From NCBI GenBank assembly GCA_023228885.1, contig JALOAJ010000007.1:23340-87339 (forward strand): DNA of 64,000 nucleotides, given 5' to 3'. The translations under genes and the position numbers were made by a program. How positions within the stretch are numbered: the first letter of the stretch is position 1; the number at the start of each line of letters is the position of its first letter. Origin of the DNA: Bacillota bacterium. Its GTDB lineage: Bacteria; Bacillota; Clostridia; Monoglobales; Firm-18. Of this stretch, positions 10,201-17,986 are shown piece after piece. The notes beneath the pieces are model-generated. The model did no database searches and was not told where the DNA came from. It saw only the letters and a list, made by a program, of their open reading frames with translations.

Positions 10201-12382
10201 TTCTTTGGCGGCTTTTAACGAGGATATGTTGCTGCGCGGCGAGATTGGGCATTATGGCAATATGGTCAGCGCTATAACAGTTGATGGGCATGCCCAAAAC
10301 GGAGTGTTTGGGCTATACAGATGGGGGCATAGAAATGTTATGGCGCCCGTATGGGATAACCCCGCTGATGTAAGATGGCACACATCGGATAAATTCGATG
10401 TTTCAGAGGGCGTTTTTGACAATAAGTTTGGAACTGTTTTATATGCTAACAATGTTCAAGATGCTGTCGGCGGTAAATTGCCGAGCTACTATAAAATAAT
10501 TGACGGGGTTGCACATCAAAGATTATTTAGTTTTTTAAGAGACGCGGGGGTTTGGATTTTAACAGACCGAATGTTGTGTCAAGACAGCCATAATTACAGT
10601 CAGGCGCTTATCCTGCCGGTAAATACAGCCAAACCACATGAATATAAGACATTTGACGCTAATTTAATACAACTGGATAATGCCTGCAAAACAGTTAAAA
10701 CCCAAAATGCTGACAGGTCGAACCTTTCGGTTTATCAATTCTCGACTGCGCCTATTAACATTACATCAGCAATTACAGAAGTCGGCTCCGGTAACGCCTA
10801 TAAAGTGTCGGACTTTTATCAAATAAATACAACATTTTCAGGAGAGGGCGACCAAATGCTGATAACCCTTTTATACCCTCGAGAAACAAAAGATGTTGAA
10901 TTGGCAAGCGTCACTCCCATAACCGGGGATGGAGTTGCAGGTTTTAGCGCCGTTGTAAACGAAGGCAAAACGGTTAGCTATCTTGCCGCAAACGGCAAGG
11001 ATGGTCTTTTATCGATTGGGAATATTGCCATGCAAGGCGAATCCTTGGCTATTGTGGAAAACGGCGGTGAGGTAACGGGATACGCAATGGGTTGTAATTC
11101 ATTTTCCATTGACGGAATCGCGCAAACGGTTTTGTCTGCCGATTTTGAGTTTAGCATTATCTCAAACGCTTTGCATATTGAAAGCAAAATATACAAACCT
11201 TTAAAAGAGGTTACAATTTTGCCCGAAGCGGATGTTTTTACGGACAATGCGGATGCAACGCTCCTGCATGAAGAAGATGTTGATATTTACTATACGCTTG
11301 ACGGCAGTGAGCCTACGCTTTTTTCACCGAAATATGCCGGGCCGATAAATTTGACCGACACAACCATGGTTAAAGCCAAGGCATATCGGAAAGACCTTGC
11401 GGCAGAGCCTCAAAAAATGAACGGAACTTTAACAAGCGCTGTAAGAACGGCGGTATACACAAAACGACCCCCAAATCCTTCGATTTATGCAAATGCAACA
11501 GAAAACGGGCTTAGCTATAAATATTATGAAGATTATTGGCAAAAGATGTTTACAAAAACGGGTATAGATGATATGATACCTGTTAAAACGGGAACGGTTG
11601 TTAAATTGCTGGATATATCACCGCGGGGGAATGCACAGCAATTTGGGTTTAGGTATAGCGGATATATAAATGTTGATGAGGATGGAATTTATACATTTTA
11701 TAAGCCAAAAGAACTGTATGCTCCGTACATAATCACATCGTATGAACTGAATCTGTACATTGACGGAGAAAGATGGAGACCTGCCGAGCGCAAGCAAGGC
11801 TATGGCACATGGTCAATTCCGCTTAAAAAGGGTTTGCACGCATTTGAGGTTGATTATGTGGACGCAAGGGGAGATGCGCCCGAAAAGCTAAACGCATCGT
11901 TATATTTCACGCAGCAATTGGTTTGGGGGGGAACGGCGCCGATAATAGAAATTTCAGGTCCTAATCTTGCAAAGCAACCAATACCGGACAATATGCTGTT
12001 TGTATCGTCATCTGATACTGATGAAATAAATGCAGAGGCAAGCTTTTATTTTGATGGCAAAAACGGCGAACCGCCTGTTGATATAACGAAGATAGGCATA
12101 ACAAGCGGAGAAATAATAACTAAGTACAGCATTGAAAACAACAGCAGCAAAACGCTTGAGGGAAGGCTGATTACGGCATTGTACAAGGTGGAAAACGGTA
12201 GTATAAACCTTGTTGAATGTAAAACATCGGAAGATGTGTTGTCACTCGAAAGCGGAGAATCCGGCAGTATAGAACAGTCTGTTTTTGTGCCGTCTGACGG
12301 GAAACATTACGAAATACATATTATGCTATGGGATAGCTTATATACGATAAAAAATATAGCGAACAAGGCGGTTTTAAATTGA
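7202..12382 (+). CDS. Giant secreted heparinase II/III-like polysaccharide lyase
   Basis: This is a 1726-residue exported enzyme. A signal peptide ends near VNA (residue 24-25). Two concanavalin-like modules (about 30-220 and 280-440) are each followed by a helical spacer. Residues about 560-950 form an alpha/alpha toroid and about 950-1320 a beta-sandwich of the heparinase II/III type, with GGYYIMREGW and the late DGHAQNG motif. A chitobiase-like segment (YTLDGSEPT, about 1360) and a PA14-like domain (about 1436-1576) follow. Relatives cleave uronate-containing polymers by beta-elimination. The usual HxHxD-type stretch before NSISL is absent (ESSTFGC instead), so activity needs testing. ATG 7202 follows AAGAGGGG; the longer TTG frame is not credible. 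Confidence 0.82.
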   Translation: MTDRIVCLILIFLLITPFATAVVNAKYNLSPVIDYEGYDIGDVADAAGGFAVGADPDNPLNKVAMTSLRNIDVHYPVINFGSAKGEIMIEYKLRFETRKNISWYNLTTNPAALAVRVEGSNNQVMYSIGASTENSAAKGKFDENSWYGIKIALRTDDAVYDLYVYDLAKNVCIVSIQNIQCMNSNIMSGLNGVDFRYRSSNADADNPPKFYVDNFKIAKREDIDFAEDAVERAELSNAQTDVDAARQLVNALPDGAEKDSLIDRLDTLQSHMDNPVAVDDSSGFYGINESRAYEFDLMDGNVIIESAVKFKGRSYEALTGGYISFASGERVSLWRLQPYHNLPGLYLADEQILGQNAINNDVWYKVRVALNLNENPLVYDVYLIDVTHSRVVGCSKGHVIEGNKSDISGYEVINSGIAAVDCDTEVKDIKAYGADNIDEVRLNIELCGLLKEQGLIDETEDMIDAMPYSAIKGKLQNELDVVKLEKAINAAEASLSAEDTAAAKQFMNSLSVEVERLSFQARLDDIENQIKANEVYSNPNNYVAIPPSERPEQKAAFDSRHSDKSINELGEEFFKLIDLTKPGLEYAKRMVIEGDYKEALRAFKVYLLNKLRNYSDDDVNLLINYGGNPPGTTDLAATTAAELMNGIIQNSGLKKAKFTTPGTMDWAYDPPVLDPTGMYARVNQHMWGMGKFIPLAEKYAELGNQKYLDKWNDILADWSMHQDGFKGLLPAYISDGFQSGIGGTMVRFMIVLKKLADRLPDDGEGLDDFTLANVLKTAYLFFPPIQLSYMRSNPQNWTDASIPFTLGFAVLYDDFIESDEYAKEAVRLLDSLLYGHKLPDGTSPEQDPTYNRNFLDYATKIETLRILKKFRPDLLTQFREREIKDMQLASANFFIRLLYMNDKYPPGFRIDYRTQADGIKRSIEKAVPEALYDLDNSKIMSAVKQQDFSQAPSFNSEFYPYGGYYIMREGWGLNSQIGTLFSSPQSGVCGESSTFGCNSISLAAFNEDMLLRGEIGHYGNMVSAITVDGHAQNGVFGLYRWGHRNVMAPVWDNPADVRWHTSDKFDVSEGVFDNKFGTVLYANNVQDAVGGKLPSYYKIIDGVAHQRLFSFLRDAGVWILTDRMLCQDSHNYSQALILPVNTAKPHEYKTFDANLIQLDNACKTVKTQNADRSNLSVYQFSTAPINITSAITEVGSGNAYKVSDFYQINTTFSGEGDQMLITLLYPRETKDVELASVTPITGDGVAGFSAVVNEGKTVSYLAANGKDGLLSIGNIAMQGESLAIVENGGEVTGYAMGCNSFSIDGIAQTVLSADFEFSIISNALHIESKIYKPLKEVTILPEADVFTDNADATLLHEEDVDIYYTLDGSEPTLFSPKYAGPINLTDTTMVKAKAYRKDLAAEPQKMNGTLTSAVRTAVYTKRPPNPSIYANATENGLSYKYYEDYWQKMFTKTGIDDMIPVKTGTVVKLLDISPRGNAQQFGFRYSGYINVDEDGIYTFYKPKELYAPYIITSYELNLYIDGERWRPAERKQGYGTWSIPLKKGLHAFEVDYVDARGDAPEKLNASLYFTQQLVWGGTAPIIEISGPNLAKQPIPDNMLFVSSSDTDEINAEASFYFDGKNGEPPVDITKIGITSGEIITKYSIENNSSKTLEGRLITALYKVENGSINLVECKTSEDVLSLESGESGSIEQSVFVPSDGKHYEIHIMLWDSLYTIKNIANKAVLN

Positions 12383-12397
12383 GATAAGGGGTGTGGC

Positions 12398-13858
12398 ATG
12401 AAACCGAATATAGTTTACATTTTGGCTGACGATATGGGTTATGGAGATTTATCCTGCCTTAACGAAAATTCAAAAATTAAAACTCCAAACCTTGATAAAA
12501 TGGCCCAGAATGGAATGGTTTTTACTGATGCTCATGCATCTTCAGCAGTGTGCACGCCTTCAAGGTACAGTATATTAACCGGAAGGTATAATTGGAGGTC
12601 ACGCCTTAAAAGCGGGGTGCTGGGCGGATATTCTTCTGCGCTTATCGAGAAGGAAAGAATGACGGTGGCAACACTTTTAAAAGAAAGCGGATATAAAACA
12701 GCTTGCATTGGGAAATGGCACCTGGGCATGAACTGGAAGTTTGAAAAGGATGTTGTTGAAAATTCCGGATATGGCGCTGTTGAGGGTGTGGATTACACAT
12801 CCGCCATACAAAACGGACCTACTGCCAATGGGTTTGATTATTTTTACGGAATTAGCGCCTCATTGGATATGCCTCCTTATGTGTATATTGAAAATGATAA
12901 GGTTGTACAACTTCCCGACCGCGAAACAGAAGGCTTGGGTATGGAGTTTTGGAGAAAAGGTCCAACCGCTCCCGATTTCAAGCATAGTGAAGCGCTGCCA
13001 AAGCTTACGCAAAGGGTTCTTGATAAAATCGAAGAATATAAGGATGAGGCGTTTTTTATTTATTTCCCTCTTACAGCGCCGCATACGCCAATTCTTCCTT
13101 CGGATGAGTTTGTGGGGAAATCGGAAACAAACAGCTATGGCGATTTTGTGCTTATGTGCGATGATGTTGTTGGCAAAGTAATTAGCAAGCTTGAAGAAAA
13201 AAATATATTGGATAATACCATTGTCGTTTTTACAAGCGACAATGGGTGTTCGCCCGCGGCGTGCATAGAAGAACTTGCTGCGGTTGGGCATAACCCAAGT
13301 TATATATTTAGAGGGTATAAGGCGGATATTTACGAAGGCGGGCACCGAATACCCCTCATAATACAATGGAATGATAAAATCAGCAACGCAAGCGTATGCA
13401 ATGAAACGGTTTGTTTGGTTGATTTTATGGCAACGGTTGCTGATGTTGTTGGATACCGTTTGCCTGCGAGCGCCGCAGTAGACAGCTTTAGCAATCTTCC
13501 CGCATGGATGGGCAAGAATCATGGCACGCCGCTTAGAGAAGCTGTTGTGCACCACTCGATAGACGGTTCTTTTTCCATAAGAAAAGGTAAGTGGAAGCTT
13601 GAAATGTGCCCGGGCAGCGGCGGGTGGGGTTATCCTAAACCGGGGGAAGAACCTAATGAATTTCCTAAAATTCAACTTTATGACTTGGAAAGCGATATCT
13701 CGGAAAAAGACAATGTTCAAAGCAAACACCCGCAGGTTGTAATAGAGTTGAAAGAACTTTTGATAAAATATATTAAAAACGGTCGAAGCACTCCGGGCGC
13801 GCCTCAAAAAAATGCAGGCGGAGATGTGTGGGAAGAGCTAAAATGGATGGAGGAGTGA
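12398..13858 (+). CDS. Type I sulfatase (formylglycine, Cys type)
   Basis: This is a 486-residue arylsulfatase-family enzyme. The N-terminal metal motif is ADDMGYGD, the modification motif is CTPSR with Cys52 expected to become formylglycine, and GKWHLG and TSDNG follow. No signal peptide is visible, which implies removal of sulfate esters from imported oligosaccharides in the cytosol. An anaerobic radical-SAM activating enzyme would be needed; it is not in this window. AAGGGG precedes the ATG, 15 bases after the lyase stop, so the gene probably shares the lyase message. Exact sulfate position and sugar cannot be read from the sequence. Confidence 0.93.
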   Translation: MKPNIVYILADDMGYGDLSCLNENSKIKTPNLDKMAQNGMVFTDAHASSAVCTPSRYSILTGRYNWRSRLKSGVLGGYSSALIEKERMTVATLLKESGYKTACIGKWHLGMNWKFEKDVVENSGYGAVEGVDYTSAIQNGPTANGFDYFYGISASLDMPPYVYIENDKVVQLPDRETEGLGMEFWRKGPTAPDFKHSEALPKLTQRVLDKIEEYKDEAFFIYFPLTAPHTPILPSDEFVGKSETNSYGDFVLMCDDVVGKVISKLEEKNILDNTIVVFTSDNGCSPAACIEELAAVGHNPSYIFRGYKADIYEGGHRIPLIIQWNDKISNASVCNETVCLVDFMATVADVVGYRLPASAAVDSFSNLPAWMGKNHGTPLREAVVHHSIDGSFSIRKGKWKLEMCPGSGGWGYPKPGEEPNEFPKIQLYDLESDISEKDNVQSKHPQVVIELKELLIKYIKNGRSTPGAPQKNAGGDVWEELKWMEE

Positions 13859-13866
13859 ACAGCGGC

Positions 13867-14871
13867 ATGAGGTATAATGATTTAGAATTTTTTAATGTTT
13901 CGGAATTAACAAAGTTAGAGCATTTTCCGGGAGTGCGGCTGAACAGGTTTCCGGAAAATATAAGGAGTGCAATCGAAAGAAAAACACCCGTTTCGTTTTC
14001 ACGAGGCTGTGAAATCAGGTTTGTTTTTTTAGATGGAGGAGCGGCTATTGCATATCTTTTGGCAGCCGACGAGGACGGTGAAGCGTTAATCTTCTTTGGC
14101 GATTATATGTGCTCTCGCGTTGCCTTGCCTAAAGGAATTATAACACCGGTGCACATCAGCTTTCCCGAATTGATGAAAAGAGATTTTGATGAGCTAAACA
14201 ATAAAAGCAGGTATTCTAAAAACCTATGCAGAATATTTTTAAATAATAAGGCAGTTGTTCATTTTGTGGGTTTTGAATCGCATCATTGTAAGGTTGCGCC
14301 TCCGCAAGCAAAGGACTTGCCGGATAAAACATGGGTGGCTTACGGCTCGTCTATCACGCATGGGGCAGGCGCTTCAAGCAATAATAATTCATATGTTCAA
14401 TTATGCGCAAGGCTTTTAAAAAGCCAAGCGCTTAATTTGGGAATGAGCGGGGCTTGCGGGTGTGAAAAGGATATTGGCGATTATATTGCATCGCTGCATA
14501 ACCTTGATTTTGTTTTTTTAGAGCTCGGCGTAAACATGCGCTTGGGCTACACATTGGAAGAATTTGAAAAACGCGTTTTATATTTAATAGAAACGATTGC
14601 AAGCAAACAAAAGAAAGTGTTTGTCACAACAATATATCCAAACCTGCAGACATATAACAAAGAAGGTTCAATTTTTGAAAAAGAGGCAAGCTATAACGAA
14701 GCTCTGCGCCGCATTGCAAGCAAAAACAAAAGCGGAAATGTCTGCCTAATAGAAGGAACGGAACTGCTGACAAACTTTTCGGATTTATCTGCGGACTTAT
14801 TACACCCATCAGACAGCGGTCATATCAACATGGGCTATAACCTATATAATAAGATAAAGCAGCTTATTTAA
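13867..14871 (+). CDS. SGNH/GDSL-family esterase
   Basis: This is a 334-residue hydrolase with an N-terminal beta-rich domain (about 1-145) and a C-terminal SGNH domain. Block I is YGSSITHG with the nucleophile Ser at about 162; LELGVNM resembles a later block; D310-x-x-H313 (DLLHP) completes the catalytic set. The arrangement resembles SsfX3-like SGNH proteins and carbohydrate esterases, so removal of acetyl groups from the same glycan is plausible. There is no signal peptide. ATG 13867 lies 11 bases after GGAGGAG, and upstream in-frame GTGs overlap the sulfatase gene without a ribosome site. It is the last gene of this operon. Confidence 0.82.
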   Translation: MRYNDLEFFNVSELTKLEHFPGVRLNRFPENIRSAIERKTPVSFSRGCEIRFVFLDGGAAIAYLLAADEDGEALIFFGDYMCSRVALPKGIITPVHISFPELMKRDFDELNNKSRYSKNLCRIFLNNKAVVHFVGFESHHCKVAPPQAKDLPDKTWVAYGSSITHGAGASSNNNSYVQLCARLLKSQALNLGMSGACGCEKDIGDYIASLHNLDFVFLELGVNMRLGYTLEEFEKRVLYLIETIASKQKKVFVTTIYPNLQTYNKEGSIFEKEASYNEALRRIASKNKSGNVCLIEGTELLTNFSDLSADLLHPSDSGHINMGYNLYNKIKQLI

Positions 14872-14901
14872 CATTGAATTTCCATAGGTTCTAACCCTGT
14901 A

Positions 14902-14924
14902 AGCCCCATTATATGCAATGGGGC
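14902..14924. terminator. Hairpin between convergent genes
   Basis: AGCCCCATT / AATGGGGCT form a 9-bp stem with a six-base loop between the esterase and the DUF3298-type gene, overlapping the last codons of the latter. T-runs are weak on both sides, so it may act for both directions or only as a transcript end. Confidence 0.5.
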
Positions 14925-15592
14925 TCGCTTATACCTAAACTTTTATATGATAACGAAAAAACGACAATGCCGGTTGAATATGGGGCAATTTCATACTGTT
15001 GGTAATAAATCTCCAATGAGTTAGAAGTTAGGTTAAAACTTTGGGGATTGAAATTTTCAACAATAAGCTGCTTGTAATTGTCAAAATAAATTCCGGGGTT
15101 TTCTTCAAGGTTTTGGGTTGCTTGCTCTGTTATGCTTGCCAAAACAATCCCGCGCCATCTTGGTTGCCCCTTAAAGAGGTCGGGCAATTTAATAATTTTC
15201 CCTGTTTGAATGTTTCGGTTGTCTGAAATGCGAAGTGTGGTTCCATGAGCGCCGCCGGTATATTCGTATTTGTCAAAAAACATGCTTAGCGTGCAGTTTT
15301 CATTTAGTGTGACGGTGTATCTCATCACTGCTTGATATGTGTTAAAAGGAAAATCATTGGCTTTTGATGTTTTATATTGTTCTATCGCCTCGGGCAGCAT
15401 GGTTTTCACCGCATATCTGTAAAAGTCTTTAGCAATGTTGCTGTAATCAATGTTGGCACGGCTTTGTATTGAACCGCCGTGTTTTAATTTTATACTTGGA
15501 AATTCTATGTCTATGTTTAAAACTACCGTATTTTCAAACTTAAAGTTTTTTTCAATCTTTTGGGTAATTATATATGCTTTTTTATTTAACAT
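14909..15592 (-). CDS. DUF4163/DUF3298 (RsiV-like) domain protein
   Basis: This is a 227-residue protein with the DUF4163-like N-terminal half (IDIEFPSI) and the DUF3298-like C-terminal half (YTGGAHGT, LPDLFKG). These domains occur in extracytoplasmic parts of membrane proteins such as RsiV anti-sigma factors and in lipoproteins. Here no signal peptide or membrane helix precedes the domain. The frame stays open upstream to a TTG at 15718, but it runs through a palindromic repeat and encodes low-complexity residues. ATG 15592 is the first credible start; its only purine-rich site, GGAAAGG, is 15 bases away and belongs to the repeat. The gene may be 5'-truncated by the repeat. Its function is unknown. 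Confidence 0.65.
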   Translation of the reverse strand: MLNKKAYIITQKIEKNFKFENTVVLNIDIEFPSIKLKHGGSIQSRANIDYSNIAKDFYRYAVKTMLPEAIEQYKTSKANDFPFNTYQAVMRYTVTLNENCTLSMFFDKYEYTGGAHGTTLRISDNRNIQTGKIIKLPDLFKGQPRWRGIVLASITEQATQNLEENPGIYFDNYKQLIVENFNPQSFNLTSNSLEIYYQQYEIAPYSTGIVVFSLSYKSLGISEPHCI

Positions 15593-15607
15593 GTTTGTAA
15601 CCGTTTT

Positions 15608-15660
15608 CCTTTCCGGCTCACAAACTTTAACATCGCGCTTATCGTGAGCCGGATAAGGCG
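15608..15660 (-). repeat. Palindromic dispersed repeat, copy A
   Basis: Read on the minus strand, this copy has a 27-base left block (15634-15660) and a 17-base right block (15608-15624) that are both identical to the copy at 60823-60891. The blocks contain inverted CCGGCTCAC / GTGAGCCGG arms, so the element can fold into a hairpin. The right block ends in GGAAAGG and points into the downstream gene, exactly as in the other copy. The middle differs in length (9 bases here, 25 there). Confidence 0.75.
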
Positions 15661-15667
15661 CGCCTAA

Positions 15668-15696
15668 GGCAGGGGGCGCATATGCGTGCGCCTGCC
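15668..15696. repeat. GC-rich imperfect palindrome beside repeat copy A
   Basis: GGCAGG at 15668-15673 pairs with CCTGCC at 15691-15696 around the 10-bp palindrome CGCATATGCG (15677-15686). It abuts repeat copy A and is much richer in G+C than its surroundings, so it may be part of the same inserted element. No second copy was seen. Confidence 0.5.
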
Positions 15697-15790
15697 CTCC
15701 ATATATAGTATTCGTCAAGCCCCTTTTTTGTTTATATTAATTATCTTTTGTCTTTGTAACATTTTTGTAATGGAAAAAATTCAAACCCTA

Positions 15791-15837
15791 TTGAAAATGA
15801 AAAAATATGTGCTATAATCATAATGTAATCGATTTCT
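15791..15837 (+). promoter_or_regulatory. Promoter and LacI-family operator of the LacI gene
   Basis: TTGAAA (15791-15796) and TATAAT (15813-15818) with a 16-base spacer form a sigma-A promoter, giving a start site near 15825. TGTAATCGATTTCT (15824-15837), centred on AATCGATT, matches 13 of 14 positions of the cre-like consensus TGWAANCGNTNWCA used by LacI/CcpA-type proteins. An operator on the start site points to autorepression or catabolite control. Confidence 0.7.
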
Positions 15838-15845
15838 TTTTGGGG

Positions 15846-16862
15846 GTGAGCGGTATAACAATACAAGATGTTGCAAAGCTGGCGGGCGTATCCGCAGCAA
15901 CTGTTTCTCGAGTTCTAAACAATGATAAAAAGGTGCGTCCCGAAACCGCTGACCATGTTATGAATACGATAAAGCAGCTTGGCTACAAACCAAACCACCT
16001 GGGTCGCAATTTAAGGAAAAAACAAACCAAAACGGTGCTTGTTATGGCGTCAACGGTGTCGAACACCCTTACATCAAAGGTTATCAGGGGCATTGAAGAA
16101 ACCGGTATCAAATTAGGGTATACCGTTTTAATCGGCACCACAAACGATGATGAAAACCGTGAAAAGGCACACATTGACTTGTTGCTGCATAAATTTGTAG
16201 ACGGTATGATTATTATGAACACCTTGATAAGCAAAGACGAGATGGCTGAATTGGGAAGGCATCATAATATAATACAATGCTGCGAATACATACCGAATAC
16301 AGGGGTGGGCTTTGTTTCCATAAATAATAGAAGGGCTGCATATGAGGCGGTTAAGCACCTTATTGAACTGGGTAGGAGGAAAATTGCTTATATCGGTGTG
16401 AAAAACCATCTTTATTCGTCAAACCAGCGATATTTGGGTTATAAAGACGCATTAAAAGAATTTGGATTACCGCTAAATTTAAATTTAATAGCGGACGGTA
16501 ATTATGGGTTTAGAAGTGCAATCGGCATTACAAACAAATTTATTTTAAAAGAAAACAGACCGGATGCGTTGTTTGCCATATCGGACAGGATGGCGGCAGG
16601 CGCTATACGCGCAATGAAAGAGGCGGAGATTAAAATTCCTGAAGATATTGCGGTTGTTGGTTTTGACAACACCGACATATCATATGTGAGCGAACCGAGG
16701 ATTACCACCGTGTCGCAATCGCCGATACAAATGGGTGAAAAGGCAATGCAGCTTTTGGATAAAAAATTAAATGGTGAGCAAGAGCAGAAAAACATTATAA
16801 TAAAGCATGAAATTATATTAAGAGAATCAACAAAAATAAAAGGAGGGCTTTGTTCATGTTGA
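15846..16862 (+). CDS. LacI-family transcriptional regulator
   Basis: This is a regulator of about 338 residues. The N-terminal helix-turn-helix ITIQDVAKLAGVSAATVSRVLN is classic LacI, followed by a hinge (GYKPNHLGRNLR) and a periplasmic-binding-protein-like effector domain ending in FDNTDISYVSEPRITTVSQ. It probably represses its own operon until a sugar ligand binds. The upstream in-frame ATG at 15807 lies before the -10 box and cannot be used. GTG 15846 is the first candidate after the predicted transcription start, but its ribosome site is poor. Its end overlaps the dehydrogenase start by seven bases (ATGTTGA), so the two are translationally coupled. Confidence 0.9.
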   Translation: MSGITIQDVAKLAGVSAATVSRVLNNDKKVRPETADHVMNTIKQLGYKPNHLGRNLRKKQTKTVLVMASTVSNTLTSKVIRGIEETGIKLGYTVLIGTTNDDENREKAHIDLLLHKFVDGMIIMNTLISKDEMAELGRHHNIIQCCEYIPNTGVGFVSINNRRAAYEAVKHLIELGRRKIAYIGVKNHLYSSNQRYLGYKDALKEFGLPLNLNLIADGNYGFRSAIGITNKFILKENRPDALFAISDRMAAGAIRAMKEAEIKIPEDIAVVGFDNTDISYVSEPRITTVSQSPIQMGEKAMQLLDKKLNGEQEQKNIIIKHEIILRESTKIKGGLCSC

Positions 16863-17926
16863 AGGTAGGAATAATAGGTTGCGGAGGAATTGCAAACGGC
16901 AAGCATATGCCATCGCTTGCTAAAATCAAAGAGGTAGAAATGGTTGCTTTTTGTGATATCGTTGAAGAACGCGCGCAAAAAGCTGCAAAAGAATTCGGGG
17001 CGGAGGGTGCTGTTGTCTATGATAACCACAAAAAAATGCTTAGCGAGCAAAAGCTTGATGTTGTGCATATCTGCACTCCTAACAAGTCACACGCTGAAAT
17101 ATCAATTGCCGCAATGGAAGCGGGTTGCCATGTAATGTGTGAAAAGCCGATGGCAAAAACAACCGCTGATGCTCGGGCAATGGCGGAGGCGGCTAAAAAA
17201 ACCGGTATGAAACTGACAATAGGCTATCAAAACAGATTTAGAGCAGACAGCCAATATTTACATAAGGCATGCCAAAAGGGCGATTTGGGCGAAATATATT
17301 TCGCAAAGGCGCATGCAATCAGAAGAAGGGCTGTGCCAACTTGGGGAGTATTTTTAAACGAGGAAGAACAAGGTGGGGGACCGCTTATTGATATCGGGAC
17401 GCATGCCCTTGATTTAACTTTGTGGATGATGGATAATTACGATGTAAAAAGCGTTAAGGGTAGCGTTTTTAAAAAGCTTAGCAATCAAACGCAAACCGGC
17501 AATACTTGGGGCGATTGGGATCCGAAGGAATACACCGTTGAGGACTCGGCGTTCGGATTTATTCAAATGCGTGATGGGGCAACGATAATTTTAGAATCAA
17601 GTTGGGCGCTTAATACTCTTGATGTTGCAGAAGCAAAAACCACCCTTTGCGGCACGAAAGCAGGTGCGGATATGGCGGATGGGTTGCGAATCAATAAAGC
17701 CGATTTAGGTAGCCTTGTTACTGTAACGCCGGAGTTAAATTCAGGCGGTGTGGCATTTTACGATGGTAATAAATTATCATGTTCCGATTTTGAAGCACAG
17801 CAATGGATTGACTCAATTATAAACGACACACAGCCCGTTGTCATGCCAAATCAAGCGCTTGTCGTAACTCAAATTCTTGAGGCGATATATGAGTCGGCAA
17901 AGACCGGAAAGCAAATTGATTTTTAA
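16856..17926 (+). CDS. Gfo/Idh/MocA-family NAD(P)-dependent dehydrogenase 1
   Basis: This is a 356-residue cytosolic oxidoreductase. The Rossmann glycine motif GIIGCGGIANG sits at 5-15, the EKP motif has K97, and the catalytic-domain block GGGPLIDIGTHALDL has D179 and H183. The family oxidises or reduces a ring hydroxyl of sugars, inositols or glycosides. AGGAGGG is eight bases before ATG 16856; the TTG at 16850 is too close to it. The gene is second in a LacI-controlled run of alternating dehydrogenases and TIM-barrel isomerases, so the pair likely act in sequence on one sugar. Substrate is unknown. Confidence 0.92.
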   Translation: MLKVGIIGCGGIANGKHMPSLAKIKEVEMVAFCDIVEERAQKAAKEFGAEGAVVYDNHKKMLSEQKLDVVHICTPNKSHAEISIAAMEAGCHVMCEKPMAKTTADARAMAEAAKKTGMKLTIGYQNRFRADSQYLHKACQKGDLGEIYFAKAHAIRRRAVPTWGVFLNEEEQGGGPLIDIGTHALDLTLWMMDNYDVKSVKGSVFKKLSNQTQTGNTWGDWDPKEYTVEDSAFGFIQMRDGATIILESSWALNTLDVAEAKTTLCGTKAGADMADGLRINKADLGSLVTVTPELNSGGVAFYDGNKLSCSDFEAQQWIDSIINDTQPVVMPNQALVVTQILEAIYESAKTGKQIDF

Positions 17927-17986
17927 TTAAAAATTAAGCTGTTAATTATGTGAAGTTATAACTATTTTACGAAAGGGAGATGTTTT

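Noticed and set aside
12860..13807. 315-codon open frame on the minus strand
   Set aside because: It lies wholly inside the sulfatase gene, has no ribosome site, and its product is a low-meaning mix of Arg, Phe and Ile with no family motif.
15807..15845. ATG at 15807 as the LacI start
   Set aside because: It precedes the TATAAT box of the only good promoter, so it would not be transcribed; it also adds residues before the conserved helix-turn-helix.
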